Positions 26,822 to 34,766 of a stretch of 39,035 bases of DNA are shown one piece after another. Position 1 is the stretch's first letter, and each line of letters begins with the position of its first letter. The notes under the pieces were generated by a model, which worked only from the letters and a program-made list of their open reading frames with translations, did no database searches and had not been told where the DNA came from. Made by a program: the position numbers and the translations under genes. Origin of the DNA: JBBQFC01 sp038321615 (GTDB lineage: Bacteria; Bacteroidota; Bacteroidia; Flavobacteriales_D; Cryomorphaceae); assembly GCA_038321615.1 (NCBI GenBank), contig JBBQFC010000031.1:1-39035 (forward strand), written 5' to 3'.

Positions 26822-26983
26822 ATGAGCAAAAGAACATTCCAACCTTCGAATAGAAAACGCCGCAACAAGCATGGCTTCCGCGAGCGCATGGCTACCGCCA
26901 ATGGTCGCCGAGTATTGGCATCACGCCGCCGTAAAGGCCGCAAACGCCTAACTGTATCAGACGTAAAATTACACAAGCGTTAA
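26822..26983 (+). CDS. rpmH: 50S ribosomal protein L34 (bL34)
   Basis: A 53-residue, very basic protein: MSKRTFQPSNRKRRNKHGF, then ERMATANGRRVLASRRRKGRK and a final RLTVSDVKLHKR. This matches bL34 along its whole length (the family reads KRTFQPSxRKRxxxHGFRxRMxTxxGRxVLxxRRxKGRxxL). The C-terminal SDVKLHKR is a short extension usual in this phylum. bL34 binds 23S rRNA in the large subunit. The gene has a strong promoter 41 bases upstream and a strong terminator 22 bases downstream, so it is monocistronic. In many bacteria rpmH lies beside dnaA and oriC, but no DnaA-box cluster or dnaA is seen here. Confidence 0.97.
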   Translation: MSKRTFQPSNRKRRNKHGFRERMATANGRRVLASRRRKGRKRLTVSDVKLHKR

Positions 26984-27004
26984 GCGTTGATCATATTTTA
27001 GTTT

Positions 27005-27036
27005 AAAGCCGTTGCCTGCGCGACGGCTTTTTTTTT
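27005..27036 (+). terminator. Rho-independent terminator after rpmH
   Basis: AAAGCCGT pairs with ACGGCTTT around a 10-base loop, and nine or more T residues follow. It lies 22 bases after the rpmH stop. The next 200 bases up to the promoter box at 27235 show no gene that I can support. Confidence 0.9.
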
Positions 27037-27234
27037 GCTGGCAGATTGTGCTTCTAATCGCATAAAGCTCTGCGCACTACATACAGCATGGGATATCCAC
27101 AAGAAGCGCTTTTTGCTTACAGAACCATTTACACACGCTTCGGATGAACGATTGCGCTTAAACCTTGTTAAGCAGAAAGCCGTGGAGTCTTTGAATCCAA
27201 TGGTATGATAGTGGTGAGCTTGGCTTATTTGTCT

Positions 27235-27242
27235 TAAATTTG
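27235..27242 (+). promoter_or_regulatory. Candidate -7 promoter box upstream of the dikinase-like gene
   Basis: TAAATTTG matches TAnnTTTG and lies 92 bases before the ATG at 27335. No TTG is found 17-23 bases upstream (the nearest gives a 12-base spacer), so this is a half match only. Confidence 0.4.
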
Positions 27243-27334
27243 AAACAAGGTGATGATCGCGGTTATCGTTTTGAAGTGTTGGTAGCTGAAGATGAATTTA
27301 GCCATCCGCGATTCAGAAGCCCATAGCGATATTT

Positions 27335-29836
27335 ATGAAAGCAGGTAATAGTTTCAGCTTATTTTTCACGATGGTGTTAGCGGTCTTTGGTATGGAGCTA
27401 AGCGCTCAAACTGTGCCGATTGTAGGATACAACACTAATGCAAATGGGCAGGTTCAGCTCACCATCAATTCAAGCCAAGGGCATTATTATATTTTACGTG
27501 CAAAGAATAACCCCGATGGGGAATTCGACTTGCCCACATCTATGACTTTGAGCCAGGGCGGCACAACTGTACTCACCGAGTCGCTTGCAGCCTATCCGCT
27601 TTCGCACTATGAAGTGCTGGAACACGATCAGCTCGCGCCGGATGATACAGATGGAGATGGAGTAGATGATATGACCGAATATGCGGCTATGCCCGACATG
27701 AGCCCGCTGAATGCCGCTGAGCCTACCGCTATTGCTGATGGATTGGTAGGTATCGATGCTCTCTCCACATTTAACGCTTTGTCGGTGACGCATAATCTAG
27801 TGCAGTGGTCGGAATTTCTCAATGGCAAAAAATTTGTGAAGTATTTGATTACCGATCTAAACGCAAATCCAAAGGTGTACTTTATCAATAGCGAAACACA
27901 CAACCTACACTCCGATTTTGCGAATGCGCTGGATCTCGAGTTTTTGGGCGATGAAATTGCAAAAGGACAGGTTATCTATCACCCCACGAGCATTTCAAGC
28001 AATGGCACACTCGGGACTTTCGCTTTCAACTTCAGCAATGGCCATGGCGAAGATTTTGAAGTCGTGGAGCGCACGCATGAATTGCTCGCGGCAAATATGC
28101 CTTTCCTACAAAACAACTTGTCATACTTCATCACTGCCAACAACACGGATGAATACAATAACGATCTGGCTCTTTACGAAAATTCCAGAATTCCCGTTCT
28201 TTTTGAGTCGGACATCTACGCAGAGATCGATTATTGGGGTTTAAACCAAGGCGAAGGCTACGGACTCCTGCGCCACATATTGACCGAAGAGATACCTGGA
28301 CCCAGAGACATTGTGATCTACGAATCCTTGCCCAATTCCGTGCCGAGGGTTGCTGGCATTGTATCAGGCACCATCCAAACCCCGCTTTCGCACGTCAACT
28401 TGCGGGCGATTCAAGATCGAATTCCCAACGCTTTTATTCGAGATCCGCTCAGTAATGAGAACATTGCAAGCCTGCTCGACCACTACGTATATTACCATGT
28501 GGAACAAAACCAGTACACCATTCGCGAAGCGACATTGGAAGAAGTCAATGCATGGTTCGACCAAATCAGGCCTTCTGAAATCCAATTGCCGCCTTTGAAT
28601 TTAGATTTTCAGGCCGTCTTGCCGCTGACAGACATAGCTTTCAAGATGGCAGATGCTTTTGGAGCGAAATGCGCAAATGTGGCCGTCATGGGCACTTTTG
28701 GCTTTCCCGAAGGAACGGTGCCGGAAGGCTACGGAATTCCATTCTACTTCTATCAGGAGTTTATGAAGCACAATCAGCTCTTTGAGCTTGCTGCCGAGAT
28801 GCTGAACGATACCGAATTCCAGGCGGACCGTGAGGCGAGAAATTTTCAATTGGCATTTTTTAGAGCGGTCATCAAGCAGGCAGAGATGCCCGCTTGGATG
28901 ATGGATGCCCTGCACGAAATGCACGCAGCTTTTCCCGGCGGCACTTCTGTACGCTGTCGATCGAGCTCCAACAACGAAGACTTGCCCGGCTTTAGCGGGG
29001 CCGGTTTATACGATTCGAAAACGCACCACCCTGATGAAGGACACATCTCCAAAACAGTGAAACAGGTGTACGCCAGCTTATGGAATTTAAGGGCGTTTGA
29101 AGAGCGGGATTTCAATCGGGTCGATCATTTCAAGGCATCGATGGGCGTACTCTGCCACCCTAATTTTTCTGGCGAGACCGTAAACGGAGTAGCCGTGAGC
29201 ATCGATCCAATCTACAATACGGAAAGCACCTTCTACCTAAATTCACAATTGGGAGAAGACTTAATTACCAACCCAAACAGCACATCCATTCCAGAAGAGA
29301 TTTTGGTGGACTGGTCCGATGCCCAAGACGATTACACGGTGATTCAGCGTTCCAATCTGATCGCTTCCGATACCTTATTGATGAGCGCTCCCTACTTGAA
29401 CCAAATGAAGGACTTTCTAGGTGTGATTCAAAATGAGTTTGAACGGCTGTATGGTGCAGAAGGGAACCCCACATTTGCCGTGGACATCGAGTACAAAATT
29501 ACCAGCGAAGGCCAGCTCGCGATCAAGCAGGCCAGACCGTGGGTGTTTTATGTGCCATATGAGCCCATTGAGTTTGCGGACGGAGCACCTAATAAATTGA
29601 TCGTTTTCCCGAATCCCGCGACTGAGTGGGCACGCATTCAATGCAAGGATTGCGATCTAAGTAAGATAGGAATATTCGACATTGCCGGACGTTTGCTTCG
29701 TGAAATTCGAGTAGATTTTGATCTGAGCCCGAATCCACAGATTAACGTATCCTTTCTACCCGCAGGGGTCTACGTGTTGAGCGCGATTGGCTCGGGGCGG
29801 TCAGCGCGTCACTCCGTGAAATTTATCAAGCAATAA
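27335..29836 (+). CDS. Secreted glucan-water-dikinase-like protein with T9SS sorting domain
   Basis: An 833-residue exported protein with a signal peptide (1-24, ending ELSAQ). A calcium-binding-type segment DDTDGDGVDDMTEY lies near 107-120. Residues about 325-385 resemble the phosphohistidine swivel domain, with VAGIVSGTIQTPLSHVNLRA and His353 at the phospho-acceptor position. In plant glucan water dikinase the same place reads VLSHVSVRAR. Residues about 430-750 match the PEP-synthase/PPDK-type ATP-binding domain: KCANVAVMGTFGFPEG, VRCRSSSNNEDLPGFSGAGLYDS (540-561) and the final IKQARPWVF. The order His domain then ATP domain is that of glucan water dikinase and not of PEP synthase. The last 80 residues (VFPNPATEW to VKFIKQ) are a T9SS sorting domain. 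ATP is scarce outside cells, so its reaction is unclear. The family match is by eye. Confidence 0.82.
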   Translation: MKAGNSFSLFFTMVLAVFGMELSAQTVPIVGYNTNANGQVQLTINSSQGHYYILRAKNNPDGEFDLPTSMTLSQGGTTVLTESLAAYPLSHYEVLEHDQLAPDDTDGDGVDDMTEYAAMPDMSPLNAAEPTAIADGLVGIDALSTFNALSVTHNLVQWSEFLNGKKFVKYLITDLNANPKVYFINSETHNLHSDFANALDLEFLGDEIAKGQVIYHPTSISSNGTLGTFAFNFSNGHGEDFEVVERTHELLAANMPFLQNNLSYFITANNTDEYNNDLALYENSRIPVLFESDIYAEIDYWGLNQGEGYGLLRHILTEEIPGPRDIVIYESLPNSVPRVAGIVSGTIQTPLSHVNLRAIQDRIPNAFIRDPLSNENIASLLDHYVYYHVEQNQYTIREATLEEVNAWFDQIRPSEIQLPPLNLDFQAVLPLTDIAFKMADAFGAKCANVAVMGTFGFPEGTVPEGYGIPFYFYQEFMKHNQLFELAAEMLNDTEFQADREARNFQLAFFRAVIKQAEMPAWMMDALHEMHAAFPGGTSVRCRSSSNNEDLPGFSGAGLYDSKTHHPDEGHISKTVKQVYASLWNLRAFEERDFNRVDHFKASMGVLCHPNFSGETVNGVAVSIDPIYNTESTFYLNSQLGEDLITNPNSTSIPEEILVDWSDAQDDYTVIQRSNLIASDTLLMSAPYLNQMKDFLGVIQNEFERLYGAEGNPTFAVDIEYKITSEGQLAIKQARPWVFYVPYEPIEFADGAPNKLIVFPNPATEWARIQCKDCDLSKIGIFDIAGRLLREIRVDFDLSPNPQINVSFLPAGVYVLSAIGSGRSARHSVKFIKQ

Positions 29837-30198
29837 GAGAAAGATTTGCCAACCTTCTTAGGTGTAAGTGCAAAAATGGATATCCATTGCCGTGCCGTTT
29901 TACCAGATAAATTAAGGTGATGTGTCAGGATTGCTCTGCTCTTTGGGATCGACGGGGTGTTCCCATTACTTTCAGTTTGTTACAATCTTTCTAATGCCGA
30001 TGTTTTGGGTCAGAAATTCAGATCGCATCTTGGACTGCCTGATCTTGAACTGCCTGTTGGCATGCGTTGATACGAATTGTTGGTTACTTCTTTCTGCAGT
30101 TTTAAAATCTTGATTTAGCAAATCGCATCCCTTGAGTTGGGGCCATATGGTTTTGGCATACGCATTGTCCCGCTACGGAAAACCAAAACAAACCTATC
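29837..30198. other. Intergenic region, nothing supported
   Basis: 362 bases separate the dikinase-like gene from the next lipoprotein. A 63-codon open frame at 29922-30113 gives a Cys- and Leu-rich sequence with no family resemblance and no promoter in front. I see no convincing hairpin terminator or exact promoter match. Confidence 0.4.
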
Positions 30199-30771
30199 AT
30201 GCGCCAAAATCTACTTTCTATGCTGTTTGTAAGCGGCATCATTCTCATGGCTTCGTGCACCGTTCAGAAGCGTCAACACCTGCCAGGCTACCACTTAGAT
30301 TGGCATAGCAAAGCGAATAATAGAGCCGCTCAAAATGATGAATTAGCTGTAAAACAAAGTGAGTCAGCGAAGGAAAGTAGCGCGCAAGTGCCTTCCAAGC
30401 CGATCGAAACAAAAGCTGAAATAGCCTCTTCTGGATCGCTCGAAGCTTCCGTTAGCAACGAGATAAATCTGCGGACGGAAAATTCGAATTTGGACCGATC
30501 AGTTAAACTTGATCGCGTGCAGTCATCGTCCACAAGTGAGCCAACCGGGGAAGTGGTGCGCGCAAATGGTGGAAAATTTTTCCCACAAAGTGTTCAGGAA
30601 ATAAAATCGCAATTTAAAAAAGAAAAGAAGGAGCAAAAAAAGTCTGAAAGCAGCTTGCTACGAATCATCGGTTGGGTCTTAATTGTCATCGGCCTGATAA
30701 CCCTTTTTGGAAGCTTGATAGCAGGTGCCTTGGTGATGCTCCTTGGTCTTGTATTTGTCTTAGCGGGTTAA
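30199..30771 (+). CDS. Lipoprotein with KRxHxPGYHxxW motif and C-terminal membrane hairpin
   Basis: A 190-residue protein. The N-terminus MRQNLLSMLFVSGIILMASC has a lipobox with Cys20 as the likely lipidated residue. Just after it, TVQKRQHLPGYHLDWHSK fits a motif I recall at the start of many small Bacteroidota lipoproteins. The middle (about 40-145) is low complexity, rich in Ser, Glu, Lys and Gln. The end has two hydrophobic spans, IIGWVLIVIGLITLFGSLI and AGALVMLLGLVFVLAG, likely a membrane hairpin. A lipid anchor together with membrane spans is unusual and suggests a link between membrane and cell wall or an envelope-stress sensor. No function is known to me. The gene stands alone between two non-coding regions. 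Confidence 0.75.
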   Translation: MRQNLLSMLFVSGIILMASCTVQKRQHLPGYHLDWHSKANNRAAQNDELAVKQSESAKESSAQVPSKPIETKAEIASSGSLEASVSNEINLRTENSNLDRSVKLDRVQSSSTSEPTGEVVRANGGKFFPQSVQEIKSQFKKEKKEQKKSESSLLRIIGWVLIVIGLITLFGSLIAGALVMLLGLVFVLAG

Positions 30772-30850
30772 AATTGGACGTAAGAAATCGGGCTATAGGA
30801 TCCATGTAGAGATTGTCGGCTCTTAGACAGTCGAGTTTAAACTGCGCTAC

Positions 30851-30858
30851 TATATTTG
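30851..30858 (+). promoter_or_regulatory. -7 promoter box for the cupredoxin-like gene
   Basis: TATATTTG matches TAnnTTTG and lies 23 bases before the ATG at 30882. A TTG at 30813 is too far (35 bases). The box sits inside the longer open frame that starts at 30813, which argues for the later start. Confidence 0.5.
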
Positions 30859-30881
30859 TAATTCAATTCAAAAACAAAAAC

Positions 30882-31262
30882 ATGAAACTTCGAATTACAA
30901 TCCTTGTAGCGGCTTTCGCTTTATTGGCGAATGTTGGCTTTGCGCAGTCGAAATCTGCGAAAGTCCCTACCAAACCGACAATCGTTAACCTTACCCAGAC
31001 ACCCGGGGAGTTTGAGCAAAAGAATATGACTCTTGCCCCCGGCGATTACATTTTTCAAATTGAGAACAAAGAAGTAGGCAAAGATGTGGGATTCTACCTG
31101 CACGAAGCCGATTCTAAAGCGCCTTTGGCCAATTCAGATAAAGCGGGTCTTATTCCAAATAATGAAAAGCGCAATACCGAAGTGGTAACTTTGAAGAACG
31201 GAACTTACGTTTACTCCTGTCCGCTTAATCCCACGGCCGATTATACTATCACCGTAAAATAA
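30882..31262 (+). CDS. Small secreted cupredoxin-like protein
   Basis: A 126-residue exported protein with a signal peptide ending GFAQ (residue 22). The rest has a plastocyanin-like beta pattern: MTLAPGDYIFQIENKEVGKDVGFYL, then VVTLKNGTYVYSCPLNPTADYTITVK, which resembles the last two strands and the Cys loop of cupredoxins. Only the Cys is present. The usual His ligand before the loop and the His and Met after it are missing, so type 1 copper binding as in azurin is doubtful. The frame is open from a TTG at 30813, but the start at 30882 gives a normal signal peptide and follows the promoter box at the expected distance. The gene ends in a strong terminator. Its function is unknown. Confidence 0.8.
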   Translation: MKLRITILVAAFALLANVGFAQSKSAKVPTKPTIVNLTQTPGEFEQKNMTLAPGDYIFQIENKEVGKDVGFYLHEADSKAPLANSDKAGLIPNNEKRNTEVVTLKNGTYVYSCPLNPTADYTITVK

Positions 31263-31283
31263 TTACTCCTTGCTTTAATTGAG

Positions 31284-31314
31284 AACGCCCGACAGTGATG
31301 TCGGGCGTTTTTTT
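31284..31314 (+). terminator. Rho-independent terminator after the cupredoxin-like gene
   Basis: A perfect 11-bp stem AACGCCCGACA / TGTCGGGCGTT with loop GTGA and a run of seven T residues. It lies 21 bases after the stop and 15 bases before the convergent minus-strand stop at 31330, which it may also serve. Confidence 0.93.
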
Positions 31315-31329
31315 GTGCTGCATGTTAGT

Positions 31330-33051
31330 TTACTCTTTGATGATTTTTGTACTTCCTACAAAGCCTTCTGACTCCGCTCTCACCAAATACATTCCGCTCG
31401 GTAAATTAGAGATGTCAAGTTCCCATTGACTGGCATTCGGCCTATTCTCGAAAACCTTTTTACCCAGCTGGTCATAAATCTCCACCCGATCGAGCAAACC
31501 CGGCGATTCGATTTGGAATTTGCCAGAGGTTGGGTTTGGGTAAATTTGAAACTCCAAGTTTTGGCGGTCTTTGGTTGCCGTTACCACATTGTCCTGTATT
31601 ACGATGATGGCTCCGTCGATGGGTCCACCGCCATAGTTGGGTTGGACGGCGTCGTTGGTGATATATTGCTGGTCTTCCAAATTAAAACCTCCTACGCCAA
31701 CGATGTTATTATCAGAATCGATGGTGAAGTCTGAAATACTGCATCCATCAATAAAATAAGTTGACCAAATGGGGAGATTGGTTACAGAGGAAATTTTAGC
31801 AATGAGGCCTTTGCTGCCGAAGTTAATGGGTGGCTCGAAATCGAACGGATCTGAGCCATAAACCAAACTATTAGGAGAAGACGTGTCAGTTACTAGGCAA
31901 ATGTTCCCAAAATTGTCGCTCTCCATTGCGATCCTTACACAATCTGGTTCAAAAGAACTTCCGCCATAGTAAGAAGACCAAATATGATTGCCATCAGCGC
32001 TAAATCGAGTCAAAAATAAATCTGCATCACCACCGCCGTAATTAGGTTGAAATGCATTTCCCAAGCCAATAACATCCATTGATGAAACTTTACCCGCGAT
32101 GAATAAATCAGAATTTCCCAGAGACACTAGTCTATGTGAAGCATCGTCTTGACTTCCACCGTAATAGGTTAACCAAACGGGGATACTTTCCTGATTGATT
32201 TCGCCGATTATCCAGTCAGATAATCCAGCATTCGATTCCTGAAAAGCACCTGTAGAAGCTAGCCCTTCAGAATATGTAGATCCGACGAAATACACTCGAC
32301 CATTTTCCGAAATTTCTATCTCCGATATCACAGATCCTAATGCTCCACCATAATAAGAAAACCACAACTTTTCGCCACTTGGCGCAAACTTACAGATAAA
32401 CCCATCAGCTGCAGGAGCAGTGCTTTGAGGGGTTTCTAAATAAGCCCCACTTGTTCCTAAAGTTGTAGATGAACTGAAACCAACGACAAATAGATTTCCT
32501 TCATTATCGTATTTCATGCTCCTGATACCGTCGTTTCCCTGTCCCCCAAAATACGTTGACCACAATACAACCCCAGATGAATTGAAGACTGTGATAAAAG
32601 CATCTAGGCCTCCCGGTTTTTCTTCAATCGCGTAAATTCCTTCTGTAGGGAAATTTATCGAGTTAGTAAAGCCAGCCACAGCCAGAATCCCTGTATTGCT
32701 AATAGCAGATAAATCTCCGAAATCTATGCCTATTCCACCTAAATAAGAAGAATAGGTTATTTCACTTAGTGCCGTATTTACATGGGTCACTGTAATATCG
32801 TCTTGGCCGCGCGGCGATGTAAAGAAAGCATCGGGCGTCACCGGAAAGTTGAGAGAAGTAGTATTTCCAACGAGCCAATATCCAGTCGCAGATTTTTCTA
32901 TTCCAGTGAGTGCGTCTACCGCGAAGCCTCCCAAATAAGATCCATAAATAATCTCTTGGTCGGTCTGCGAACGCCCATTGAGACTAAGCGTTAAATAAAA
33001 AGCGCAAGCGAGCCACTTCAGCTCGCTTGCGTAGGATTGAATTTTTTTCAC
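31330..33051 (-). CDS. T9SS-exported SBBP beta-propeller protein, tandem paralogue B
   Basis: A 573-residue exported protein. The signal peptide contains YASELKWLACAFYL and ends GRSQ. The body has repeated blades of the type YSSYLGGIGIDFGDL, LWSTYFGGQGNDGI, LWFSYYGGALGSV, VWLTYYGGSQDDA and IWSSYYGGSSFEPD, the SBBP (seven-bladed beta-propeller) pattern common in Bacteroidota surface proteins. The last 75 residues (IYPNPTSGKF, VEIYDQLGKKVF, LPSGMYLVRAE, STKIIKE) are a type A T9SS sorting domain. It is paralogous along its whole length to the preceding protein. Its ATG overlaps the stop of that gene (TCAT on the plus strand, 33048-33051), so translation is coupled. A terminator-like hairpin lies in codons 7-17. 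The ligand is unknown; adhesion or matrix structure is a guess. Confidence 0.87.
   Translation of the reverse strand: MKKIQSYASELKWLACAFYLTLSLNGRSQTDQEIIYGSYLGGFAVDALTGIEKSATGYWLVGNTTSLNFPVTPDAFFTSPRGQDDITVTHVNTALSEITYSSYLGGIGIDFGDLSAISNTGILAVAGFTNSINFPTEGIYAIEEKPGGLDAFITVFNSSGVVLWSTYFGGQGNDGIRSMKYDNEGNLFVVGFSSSTTLGTSGAYLETPQSTAPAADGFICKFAPSGEKLWFSYYGGALGSVISEIEISENGRVYFVGSTYSEGLASTGAFQESNAGLSDWIIGEINQESIPVWLTYYGGSQDDASHRLVSLGNSDLFIAGKVSSMDVIGLGNAFQPNYGGGDADLFLTRFSADGNHIWSSYYGGSSFEPDCVRIAMESDNFGNICLVTDTSSPNSLVYGSDPFDFEPPINFGSKGLIAKISSVTNLPIWSTYFIDGCSISDFTIDSDNNIVGVGGFNLEDQQYITNDAVQPNYGGGPIDGAIIVIQDNVVTATKDRQNLEFQIYPNPTSGKFQIESPGLLDRVEIYDQLGKKVFENRPNASQWELDISNLPSGMYLVRAESEGFVGSTKIIKE
33003..33031 (-). 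promoter_or_regulatory. Intragenic terminator-like hairpin in paralogue B
   Basis: An 11-bp perfect stem (minus strand CGCAAGCGAGC / GCTCGCTTGCG) with a 7-base loop, followed on the minus strand by CTTTTTATTTA. It lies in codons 7-17. A 38-base stretch around it (32996-33033) is identical to 34711-34748 in paralogue A. It looks like an intrinsic terminator inside coding sequence and could stop transcription when ribosomes do not cover it. Confidence 0.6.
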
Positions 33052-34766
33052 TGCTTTATCATTTTCGAGCTTCCCACTAATTGACCAGAAAGGGCTCTTA
33101 CCAGATAAATTCCACTTGGAAGGGCAGAGATATCCAGCTCGAATTGCGTGCCAATTGGCTTACGCTCATTGACTAATCTGCCTAATTGATCATAAATTTC
33201 AAGGCGATCAACCACATGCGGCGATTGAATTTGAAACAAGCCTGCGGTTGGGTTTGGATAGAGCTGGAAATCTAAGGTTTGCCGCTCCACGGTTGACGTC
33301 ACTATGTTGTCTTGGATTACGATGATTGCACCGTCGCTTCCACCGCCGCCGTAGGTGGGCTGGAGGGCATTAGGCGTGATGAAGCTCGGATCGGAATCAT
33401 TGAGACCTGTTACGCCAACAATGTTGTTACTGTCGTTGATTACCAAATCTACCAGACCACATCCTTCTAACAAATAAGTTGACCATATCGGGAGATTTGA
33501 ACCTGACGAAATTTTAGAAATAAGACCTTTGCCGCTGATGCTTGAAGGCGGGCCTCCATCTAGAGGATTGCTGCCAAATATTACATTATTAGTCGAGCCT
33601 GTAGATGAAGCAATTACGTAATTCCCGAAATTGTCTTTGTTAATTTTTATGTTAAAACAATCGGGTTCCAAGAAACTTCCTCCGAAATAAGAGGACCATA
33701 GATGATTTCCGTTAAAATCAAATCGCGTTAGAAACAAATCAACTTCACCACCAAAGTTGGGTTGAAATCCATTTTGCGTTCCAGTTAAGTCAGCAGATGC
33801 CGTAATTCCAGCAAGAAAAAGTGTACTCCCTTCCCCTTGAATTATTCTGATAGTCCCATCCAACTCACTACCACCATAGTAGGTGATCCATATTGGGAAA
33901 CCGTTCGAGTCAATTTCACCAATGATAAAATCTGAATTTCCGTTGTTTTGCGTTTGGTAAGACCCTGGGGTAGCAATGCCATTGGATAAGGAAGTACCGC
34001 TGAAGAAAATTCTTTCGTCATCGGAGATCTCAATATCTCCTATTCCATCATTTTCCAAGCCACCATAGTAGGAAAACCAAAGAAGCCCTCCATTCGAATC
34101 GAATTTGCACATAAATCCGTCGGATGCTGGCGGTAAGCCTTCTAGGGTTTGGGAATAGGCGTTTGGAGTGGCCAAGTTTGGAGACGTTGTAAAGCCAACT
34201 GCATACAGAAATCCATTATTATCGTAAGCCAAATCTAAAATTCTGTCATTACCAACACCCCCAAAATAGGTAGACCAAACAACGCTGCCTTCTGGGTCAA
34301 AAACGGTTATGAAATTGTCAGAACCACCAGGCTTTTCTTCTATAGCATTTAATCCTTCAGTCGGAAAATTTGCAGAATTTGTAAATCCAGAAATTGCCAA
34401 GTGTCCATTACTGCTTATAGCTGAAGCAAATACCAATTCTTCACCTATGCCGCCCCAATAAGTTGAATAGTTAATTTCGCTCAGCGCCGAATTCAAGTGG
34501 GTTACCGTGATATCAGTCAGACCTCTCGGGGAAGTGAAAAGGGCGTTCGGAGTGACCGGAAAATTCAAGGAACTCGTCTCCCCAATAAGCCAATAACCCA
34601 TTTGCGATTGTTCGATACAGGTAGAATTATCCCAGTCGAGCCCCCCTAAATAAGAACCGTAAACTAATTCTTGGTCGGTTTGGGCATTACCAACGGCACT
34701 CAAGATTAAGTAAAAAGCGCAAGCGAGCCACTTCAGCTCGCTTGCGTAAATAGAGAAATGCCTCAT
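33048..34766 (-). CDS. T9SS-exported SBBP beta-propeller protein, tandem paralogue A
   Basis: A 572-residue exported protein with signal peptide MRHFSIYASELKWLACAFYL, ending GNAQ. Blades include YGSYLGGLDWDNS, YSTYWGGIGEELV, VWSTYFGGVGNDRI, LWFSYYGGLENDGI, IWITYYGGSELDGT and LWSSYFGGSFLEPD. The sorting domain (LYPNPTAGLF, LEIYDQLGRLV, LPSGIYLVRAL, GSSKMIKQ) marks it as T9SS cargo, cleaved and attached or released at the surface. It overlaps the upstream gene by ATGA at 34763-34766 and the downstream paralogue by ATGA at 33048-33051, so it is the middle gene of a coupled three-gene operon. The same hairpin as in paralogue B lies in its first 20 codons. Protein identity between A and B is high throughout; the signal-peptide hairpin DNA is identical over 38 bases while most of the rest is diverged. 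Confidence 0.87.
   Translation of the reverse strand: MRHFSIYASELKWLACAFYLILSAVGNAQTDQELVYGSYLGGLDWDNSTCIEQSQMGYWLIGETSSLNFPVTPNALFTSPRGLTDITVTHLNSALSEINYSTYWGGIGEELVFASAISSNGHLAISGFTNSANFPTEGLNAIEEKPGGSDNFITVFDPEGSVVWSTYFGGVGNDRILDLAYDNNGFLYAVGFTTSPNLATPNAYSQTLEGLPPASDGFMCKFDSNGGLLWFSYYGGLENDGIGDIEISDDERIFFSGTSLSNGIATPGSYQTQNNGNSDFIIGEIDSNGFPIWITYYGGSELDGTIRIIQGEGSTLFLAGITASADLTGTQNGFQPNFGGEVDLFLTRFDFNGNHLWSSYFGGSFLEPDCFNIKINKDNFGNYVIASSTGSTNNVIFGSNPLDGGPPSSISGKGLISKISSGSNLPIWSTYLLEGCGLVDLVINDSNNIVGVTGLNDSDPSFITPNALQPTYGGGGSDGAIIVIQDNIVTSTVERQTLDFQLYPNPTAGLFQIQSPHVVDRLEIYDQLGRLVNERKPIGTQFELDISALPSGIYLVRALSGQLVGSSKMIKQ
34718..34746 (-). promoter_or_regulatory. Intragenic terminator-like hairpin in paralogue A
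   Basis: The same 11-bp perfect stem and 7-base loop as at 33003-33031, followed on the minus strand by a run of T residues (CGCTTTTTACTTAA). It begins 20 bases inside the gene, directly after the coupled start codon at 34766. Confidence 0.6.

Noticed and set aside
26676..26837. 54-codon extension of the ABC exporter at its N-terminus
   Set aside because: It overlaps the promoter region shared with rpmH; the protein family starts a few residues before the first membrane span, as with the ATG at 26675.
26752..27036. Replication origin next to rpmH
   Set aside because: No dnaA and no cluster of DnaA boxes was seen; rpmH is found away from oriC in some bacteria.
29922..30113. 63-codon open frame on the plus strand
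   Set aside because: Unusual composition, no similarity that I recognise, no promoter or neighbours that support it.
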